Shown here: piece after piece, positions 58,929 through 64,000 of the stretch
Position numbering within the stretch: position 1 is the first letter of the stretch
Layout of the letters: each line of letters begins with the position of its first letter
Source of the DNA: Ilumatobacter sp.
Lineage (GTDB): Bacteria; Actinomycetota; Acidimicrobiia; Acidimicrobiales; Ilumatobacteraceae
DNA length: 64,000 bases
Assembly (NCBI GenBank): GCA_018666235.1
Contig: JABJAB010000044.1
Location: 1-64,000 of the forward strand
Direction: 5' to 3'
The notes under the pieces: generated by a model
Told to the model about the DNA's origin: nothing
Database searches by the model: none
The model's input: only the letters and a program-made list of their open reading frames with translations
Program-made: the position numbers and the translations under genes

Positions 58929-60083
58929 ATGCGGACGCAACGACTCACGATCGCGCTGGTATGCCTCGCACTTGCCGGCAGCGCGTGCAGCGCATCCGTC
59001 GACAGCGGCACCGAAGTCGCCCGCGAACGCCAGACCGATGGAGCAGCTGACACGACCGCAACCCCGGACACGGGCCCGCCGTCGACGCAGCCTGCGGTCT
59101 CAGAAATCACAACGACCATCGCCACGACAACGACCACCCTGGCACCGACCACCACCACCACCGAGCCGCCACCCGAGTACTACGACCCGGCGTGTGTCGT
59201 CGAGGTCGAACCATTTGACTCGTTGCGTCTGATCGCCGACCAGTTCGATGACGAGACCGTCAACGTGGTCGCGCTCCGCGCCGAAAACGACCTGCCAACA
59301 GCCGACCTCGATGCCGGCCAGGCACTCGACGTGTGCGTCGGCAACGGACTCAATGACCTCACCGGCGAGCAGCGCACCGATCCGGATGCCGAGATCGTCA
59401 GCGCCGCGGTCAGGCAGAACGTCGAACTGCAGCAGCTCAAGCTGAACAAGCTCTTCGAAGGGTTCGGCACACCAGCTCTGCTCATCGACGGCGTGTCCGG
59501 ACCCGTCACACGACAGCGACTCTGCGCCCTCCGACTCTCGCTCGGGCTTCCCGCAAGTACGGCTGACATGGCAGCGGGCAGCGCTGAAGAGAAGATGCTG
59601 CTCGAGGCAACCGAGCTGCTCGTGCCACAGACCTCGGCCACCGCATCAACTCGCTGGATCCTCATCGACCGAACTTGCCAGATCATGTTCGCTGGCTCCG
59701 GCGGTGGAGAGCTTGCCTACGTGTTCCCGACCTCCACCGGTTCCGAAGGGTACGAAACTCGGCTGCAAGAGCGTTCGAGCGCGTTCCGGTTCGACCCGGC
59801 GGTCGCAAGCGGCGGGTGGCACAACAGCACCGACTTCCCGGTTGCCATCGACAACCCGCTGAACGGCAACATGTACCGGCCGCTCTACTTCGACGGCGGG
59901 CAGGCCATTCACGGAGCCAACAACGTACCGACATCGCCCCAGAGCAAAGGCTGCGCCCGTCTCCGCGTTGAACACCAGGATGCACTCGTCAATTGGCTGA
60001 ACCTCGGCGAGGCCCAGGTACCGATCTGGAGCGAGAAGCAGATTGCCGTCACGGTCAACGTTCAAGGCGAATACCAGGGCTGA
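58929..60083 (+). CDS. L,D-transpeptidase lipoprotein with Thr-rich linker
   Basis: A 384-residue lipoprotein. The signal TIALVCLALAGSAC has the lipobox AGSAC, and a Thr/Pro linker follows (TTIATTTTTLAPTTTTTEPPP). A LysM-like region (CVVEVEPFDSLRLIADQF) and a peptidoglycan-binding-like stretch (GVSGPVTRQRLCALRLSLGL) lie before the YkuD domain. IHGANNVPTSPQSKGCARLR contains the active-site Cys342 and the His. It should form 3-3 or lipoprotein cross-links in the wall. The catalytic motif is complete. Confidence 0.85.
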   Translation: MRTQRLTIALVCLALAGSACSASVDSGTEVARERQTDGAADTTATPDTGPPSTQPAVSEITTTIATTTTTLAPTTTTTEPPPEYYDPACVVEVEPFDSLRLIADQFDDETVNVVALRAENDLPTADLDAGQALDVCVGNGLNDLTGEQRTDPDAEIVSAAVRQNVELQQLKLNKLFEGFGTPALLIDGVSGPVTRQRLCALRLSLGLPASTADMAAGSAEEKMLLEATELLVPQTSATASTRWILIDRTCQIMFAGSGGGELAYVFPTSTGSEGYETRLQERSSAFRFDPAVASGGWHNSTDFPVAIDNPLNGNMYRPLYFDGGQAIHGANNVPTSPQSKGCARLRVEHQDALVNWLNLGEAQVPIWSEKQIAVTVNVQGEYQG

Positions 60084-60089
60084 CTCCCA

Positions 60090-61586
60090 ATGCACCAAGC
60101 CACCAGACACCTCGTCGATGGAATCGCGGATCGCGCCACCAACTACGTCCTCAACCCACCACGTGACGCCGACCCAGTCATCAGTTTCGCGTCACCCTCG
60201 GAGCTGATCGACACATTCGAATCGGCGGTCGGCCTGGCATTCGCTGACGATGCTCCTGCGGAAGACAACGCCGACGTCCTGGCGGCGATCGATCTGGTGA
60301 TCACCCACTCGATGCACACCAGTCACCCGCGATTCGTCAATCAGAATTTTGCCGGACCCGACCCCATCGCGGTCGCCGGCGACTGGCTCGGCGCTGCGCT
60401 CAATACAACGGGCGCGACCTTTGAAGTCGCACCGGTCTTCACGCTGATGGAGAGCGCCGTGCTCCACAAACTCGGTCGACTTGCGGGATACGTCGACGCC
60501 GACTCGAACCCCATGCCGTCCCTGCCACCCGGCATGTTTTGCCCCGGCGGAAGTATCGGCACCCTGTTCGCGCTGCAGCTCGCTCGGCACCGACATCAGC
60601 CCGACATCGCCCAACGCGGGAGCAATGGCGACCGTCTGGCCATCTTTGTCTCCGCGTCCGGGCACTATGCCGCCACGAAGTCGGCCGCGTTGCTCGGCAT
60701 CGGCAGCGACCAGGTCACGAAGGTGGCGACCGACCACGAGGGCCGCATTGACCCCACGGCGCTCTCCGTTGCCGTTGAGACCGCCCGTCGTCACGGCGCC
60801 GTTCCGCTCGCTGTCATCGGCACAGCGGGCACGACGGTGACGTCGGCATTCGATGACTTGCATGCCATCGCCGACATCTGCGAGGCACATGGCATGTGGT
60901 TCCACGTCGACGGCTGCTACGGCGGCTCCGCCCTCTTTTCCAGCGGCCAGGCACACCGACTCGCAGGCGTCGAGCGATCTGACTCCTTCGTGTGGAACCT
61001 CCACAAGATGATGGGCATGACCCAGCAGTGCACCGCACTCCTGATCAAGCGACCCGAGCAACTCGCGGCGTGCTTCGCCGGCGGAGCCGACTATCTCTTC
61101 CAGCCAGACAAACAGTTCGCTGAATTCGACTCAGGTGACCGAACGTTCCAGTGTGCACGGCGCATCGACGTGCTCAAGCTGTGGGTGGCGTGGAAGGCTC
61201 ACGGTGACGCCGGGTTCGCCGCACGCATCGACCACGCAATGGCAATCGCCGACTACACCCGCCAACGAATCGCGGCCAGCGACGGCGCATTCGTTTCGAT
61301 CGTGTCCGGCTCGTTCACCAACGTCGTGTTTGCCTGGGTCCCACCTGAACTGCGGCCACTCGCCGCTCTTCACCCAGCAGATCTCGATGACCAAGTCCGC
61401 ACACAGCTGCACCACCTGCCGCCACAGATCAAAGCCCGAATGCAAGCCGAAGGCACCGGCATGATCGGCTTTCAACCCGTCCATGGCATGAACACGTTCC
61501 GCATGATCTGCATGTCGACGACGCTGCAGACCACCGACATCGATGCCCTCCTGGATGCGATCGATCAGTACGGCAACGAAATCTGA
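60090..61586 (+). CDS. PLP-dependent decarboxylase (group II)
   Basis: A 498-residue type I aminotransferase-fold decarboxylase. SMHTSHPRFVNQNFAGPDPIAVAGDWL, GMFCPGGSIGTLFALQLAR, SASGHYAATKSAALLG and VIGTAGTTVTSAFDDL are followed by FHVDGCYGGSALFSS. WNLHKMMGM holds the PLP Lys (K306). It belongs with glutamate, cysteine-sulfinate and aspartate decarboxylases. The substrate cannot be told. It begins 6 bp after the L,D-transpeptidase stop. Confidence 0.87.
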   Translation: MHQATRHLVDGIADRATNYVLNPPRDADPVISFASPSELIDTFESAVGLAFADDAPAEDNADVLAAIDLVITHSMHTSHPRFVNQNFAGPDPIAVAGDWLGAALNTTGATFEVAPVFTLMESAVLHKLGRLAGYVDADSNPMPSLPPGMFCPGGSIGTLFALQLARHRHQPDIAQRGSNGDRLAIFVSASGHYAATKSAALLGIGSDQVTKVATDHEGRIDPTALSVAVETARRHGAVPLAVIGTAGTTVTSAFDDLHAIADICEAHGMWFHVDGCYGGSALFSSGQAHRLAGVERSDSFVWNLHKMMGMTQQCTALLIKRPEQLAACFAGGADYLFQPDKQFAEFDSGDRTFQCARRIDVLKLWVAWKAHGDAGFAARIDHAMAIADYTRQRIAASDGAFVSIVSGSFTNVVFAWVPPELRPLAALHPADLDDQVRTQLHHLPPQIKARMQAEGTGMIGFQPVHGMNTFRMICMSTTLQTTDIDALLDAIDQYGNEI

Positions 61587-61620
61587 TCGAGCTCAGACTC
61601 CACCGCTGCAGCCACGCACA

Positions 61621-62403
61621 TCAGCGACGGATCGACGAGGCCAGCCCACTCAGGCGACGAGCGAAGGCCCGAGGCGTGATGTCGCTCGTGACGACGAGAC
61701 CCTTATAGAGCGCTCCGGGCACGACAATCGTCTTGTTCTTGGCAACGCCGTCGAGCCCCGCCGCTGCCACGGACTCCGCTGAGGTCCAGGCAAAATCAGG
61801 AAACGTTGCTTCGTACTCGGTCGTGTTGCTGTGTTCCTGGAATTCGGTCTTCGTCAAGCCCGGGCACAATGCGGTGACGTGGACACCGGTCCCGCGCAGT
61901 TCCTCGTGCAACGCCTCGGTGAGGCTCGTGACATAGGCCTTCGTCGCGGCATACACCGCCAGGCCAGGCGCAGCCTGAAAGCTCGCCACGCTCGACACGT
62001 TCAACAGGTATCCCGAACCCCTGGCCGCCATTGCCCGAGCAGCTGCGTTGCTGATTCGAGTCAGCGCCTTCACGTTGAGTTCGACCTCATCGCCAAGCCG
62101 GTCCGCGTCAAGCTCGGCAAACTGACCACTGGTTCCGAATCCGGCGTTGTTCACGACCAGGTCGATCGGGTCCTCAGTGTTGCCGACCGCCTCCATCACG
62201 GCGTCTTGGCCAGCTGCCGTTCCCAGATCAGCTTCCAGCACGCTGAACCCGTCGAACTGCTCGGCGATCTCCCGGAGCTTGTCGCCCCGTCGAGCCACGA
62301 GCACCGTCGGTACCCCGGCCCGCCCGAGTTGCCGCGCCATCTCGGCGCCAATGCCAGAAGACGCGCCGGTGACGAGTGCGGTCGTGAACGGGAAGGAAGG
62401 CAT
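61621..62403 (-). CDS. Short-chain dehydrogenase/reductase
   Basis: A 260-residue classical SDR. TALVTGASSGIGAEMARQL is the NAD(P) motif. DLVVNNAGFGTSG and the Ser (LNVSSVASFQAAPGLAVYAATKAYV with Ser-Tyr-x3-Lys) give the catalytic set. It is cytoplasmic. The substrate is unknown. It is convergent with the decarboxylase gene. Confidence 0.9.
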   Translation of the reverse strand: MPSFPFTTALVTGASSGIGAEMARQLGRAGVPTVLVARRGDKLREIAEQFDGFSVLEADLGTAAGQDAVMEAVGNTEDPIDLVVNNAGFGTSGQFAELDADRLGDEVELNVKALTRISNAAARAMAARGSGYLLNVSSVASFQAAPGLAVYAATKAYVTSLTEALHEELRGTGVHVTALCPGLTKTEFQEHSNTTEYEATFPDFAWTSAESVAAAGLDGVAKNKTIVVPGALYKGLVVTSDITPRAFARRLSGLASSIRR

Positions 62404-62481
62404 CCGTTCACCGTACCGACGCGGACCCGCCTTGTCGGCATGGTCCGCGTCGATGGCGCTGTAGCGCAGCCGATTCTGCGC

Positions 62482-63243
62482 TCAGGCTGCCGACGGGTCG
62501 TGTCCGATGACGACGTCTTCGTTGTCGCCGAGCACGTAGCGGTGCAGTCCCGCGCCGATGGCCGCACCGATGAGCGGCGCCACCCAGAACAGCCACAGTT
62601 GTCCGAGCTGGTCACTGCCGGCAAAAAGCGCCTGCGACGTCGACCGAGCAGGGTTGACACTGGTGTTCGTGACCGGGATGGAGATGAGGTGAATCAGGGT
62701 GAGCGCGAGGCCAATGGCCAGACCACCCATTGCTGGGGCCGCCTTCTTCGCAGTTGCGCCAAGGATGACCACCAGGAAGACCGCGGTCAACACGATCTCC
62801 GCGATCAAAGCTGCGGCGAGGCTGTACCCGCCAGGCGAGAACTCGCCGTACCCGTTCGAGGCGAAAACACCAGCGCCCTCTCCGATCTCGAAGCCTGCTT
62901 GACCGTTGGCAATGCCCAACAGGACAGCGGCACCGATGATGCCCCCGATGACCTGTGCGCCGACGTACCCGGCTGCGTGCTTCGGATCAAAACGCCCGGC
63001 AACGACCATGCCCAACGTCACGGCCGGATTGAAGTGCCCACCCGAGATGTGCCCAAGCGCGTATGCCCCGGTCAGCACGGTGAGACCGAACGCGAGGCTG
63101 ACGCCGACGAAGCCAATACCGAGGCTGGTTCCGTTTCCGCCGACTCCGAAGTCGGCGGCGAGTACTGCAGCGCCGCAGCCACCGAGTACCAGCCAGAAGG
63201 TTCCCACGAGTTCCGCAACCAGCGGCTTGACCTTGAATTCCAT
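62482..63243 (-). CDS. aqpZ: Aquaporin (AqpZ-like water channel)
   Basis: A 253-residue membrane protein of the MIP family. The two half-helix motifs are HFNPAVTLG (NPA at 72-74) and VNPARSTSQALF (NPA at 197-199), with R200 of the selectivity filter. About six transmembrane helices are visible. The sequence has the AqpZ pattern rather than the glycerol-facilitator one (no Asp after the second NPA-R). ATG 63243 is preceded by GGAG at good distance. Confidence 0.9.
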   Translation of the reverse strand: MEFKVKPLVAELVGTFWLVLGGCGAAVLAADFGVGGNGTSLGIGFVGVSLAFGLTVLTGAYALGHISGGHFNPAVTLGMVVAGRFDPKHAAGYVGAQVIGGIIGAAVLLGIANGQAGFEIGEGAGVFASNGYGEFSPGGYSLAAALIAEIVLTAVFLVVILGATAKKAAPAMGGLAIGLALTLIHLISIPVTNTSVNPARSTSQALFAGSDQLGQLWLFWVAPLIGAAIGAGLHRYVLGDNEDVVIGHDPSAA

Positions 63244-63426
63244 TGTTCTGCTCCTTCGACGCAATCGAGGCTCGACTGCCGCCGACGACGATAAAGCATC
63301 AAGGAAGTGCGAACGCTGATCGGAGCCGCCTCAGGGCGTCAGCATCCGGGAAGAATCCACTGACTCGCGCTCGTGAACCAGCTCACGCGACGAGGTTCCC
63401 CTCAACCGCCTGCTGGCGAAGTGCGG

Positions 63427-63846
63427 CTACGCCGTGAAGCCGGTGGCGGTGAGGCGCGCCTGGGCGCGGGCCTTACCGGCAACAGCGTCGGCGATCGCGT
63501 CGGCGACGGTCTCGGCGCGCAGCGTTTGCTGGTGGCGCTCGAGTGAAGCCTTGGCGCGGTCGACGTCGATATCGCCCGCCAGTTCCGCGGTGTCAGACAG
63601 CAGCGAGATCTTCGTGGGGTTGCCACTGACTTCGACGAAGCCACGGTGAACGGCAATGTCTTGCACCTTGCCGTCGGTCTGAAAGACCCGCGTGTGGTTC
63701 TCGACGAGAACACCGAGGAACGCAGCGTGGCCTGCCTGGAAAGCGATCTCGCCTCCGCCCGCAGTACGCGTGATGACCATGTCGGCTTCGCCCGAGTAGA
63801 GCACCTTCTCCGGTGAAACGACTTCGACGATGATGGGATCAGCCAT
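63427..63846 (-). CDS. atpC: ATP synthase epsilon subunit
   Basis: A 139-residue epsilon subunit of F1F0 ATP synthase. VEVVSPEKVLYSGEADMVITRT is the N-terminal beta-sandwich, GGGEIAFQAGHAAFLGVLVEN its central part and VAVHRGFVEVSGN-like residues its end. The C-terminal helices are short and Ala-rich. It links rotation to the c-ring and regulates the enzyme. AAGGAG is 7 nt upstream. It is the last gene of the atp operon. Confidence 0.95.
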   Translation of the reverse strand: MADPIIVEVVSPEKVLYSGEADMVITRTAGGGEIAFQAGHAAFLGVLVENHTRVFQTDGKVQDIAVHRGFVEVSGNPTKISLLSDTAELAGDIDVDRAKASLERHQQTLRAETVADAIADAVAGKARAQARLTATGFTA

Positions 63847-63916
63847 GATCAGGCTCCTTCCACAGGGTGGTTCGACAACAGGTTGCTGCCGGCGTGCTCG
63901 AACAACATGTGTTTGA

Positions 63917-64000
63917 TCAGCTCTCCGAGAGCTGCTTGGCCTTGGCCTGCACCTGGTCGATGTTGCCGACGTTGAGGAACGCTTGCTCGGGCAGATCGTC
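63917..64000 (-). CDS. atpD: ATP synthase beta subunit, C-terminal end (runs off the window)
   Basis: The frame reads DDLPEQAFLNVGNIDQVQ and then AKAKQLSES before a stop at 63917. This is the conserved C-terminal helix of the F1 beta subunit, whose catalytic part lies beyond the window edge. It is upstream of atpC on the same strand, as in other atp operons. Confidence 0.9.
   Translation of the reverse strand, partial: DDLPEQAFLNVGNIDQVQAKAKQLSES

Overview
The window is a 64 kb piece of a high-GC actinobacterial chromosome, densely packed, with many GTG starts and 1- to 10-nt gene overlaps. The gene set points to Acidimicrobiia (Ilumatobacter-like). It includes actinobacterial microproteins bL37 and bS22, a deazaflavin (F420)-type DUF385 protein, an SCO6745-family protein, a DUF4032 protein and the actinobacterial order metG-tatD-(DPBB protein)-rsmA-ispE. 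The genus is an inference; no rRNA gene is present. I see no phage, transposase, integrase or CRISPR array.

Layout. 1-6.6 kb: the start of a glutamine synthetase-like gene, two metallo-beta-lactamase-fold hydrolases, a YHYH-domain lipoprotein, a haloalkane dehalogenase-like gene coupled to a MatB-like malonyl-CoA synthetase, and an alcohol dehydrogenase remnant. 6.6-11 kb: an iron-sulfur operon, ferredoxin-sufB-sufC-sufD-sufT, closed by a hairpin. 11-14.3 kb: a copper island, copZ and copA behind a MerR-family regulator, with a recognisable MerR-type promoter that makes copA leaderless. 14.4-17 kb: a DUF1185 protein, a 3-hydroxyisobutyrate dehydrogenase-like enzyme, tRNA-Leu(UAA) and a DUF385 protein. 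17.2-20.7 kb: a SipW-like (S26B) signal peptidase with a beta-solenoid-like repeat protein, a TasA/camelysin-like small protein, a truncated relative and a LytR_C anchor protein. This looks like a dedicated surface-protein export module. 21-24.5 kb: a RecB-like nuclease and rmlA-rmlB-rmlC. 24.5-31 kb: an accessory stretch of lipoproteins, a gene broken by an amber codon, bL37, a glyoxalase-like protein, a PHP protein, an AbiEi/DUF559-like protein and an RDD protein with 14 nonapeptide repeats. A 47-bp palindromic repeat is scattered through the intergenic gaps here and at 17 kb.

32-51 kb is mostly housekeeping: ychF, a FetAB-like transporter, DUF192, rsmI, a thioesterase, metG, tatD, a DPBB protein, rsmA, ispE, bS22, tRNA-Gln, a shortened glmU, prs, rplY, pth, mfd, a parvulin-like lipoprotein and a YabN-type mazG. 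Two 33-bp perfect palindromes sit at the end of mfd. 51-64 kb: two related proline-rich membrane proteins, a DUF4032 protein, eno, an HNH-like protein, an SCO6745-family protein, an L,D-transpeptidase, a PLP-dependent decarboxylase, an SDR, an aquaporin, atpC and the tail of atpD.

The rml genes supply dTDP-sugar precursors. glmU and ispE feed cell-wall and isoprenoid synthesis. prs links to nucleotides. pth, rsmA, rsmI, metG, rplY, bL37 and bS22 serve translation. mfd and tatD serve DNA metabolism.
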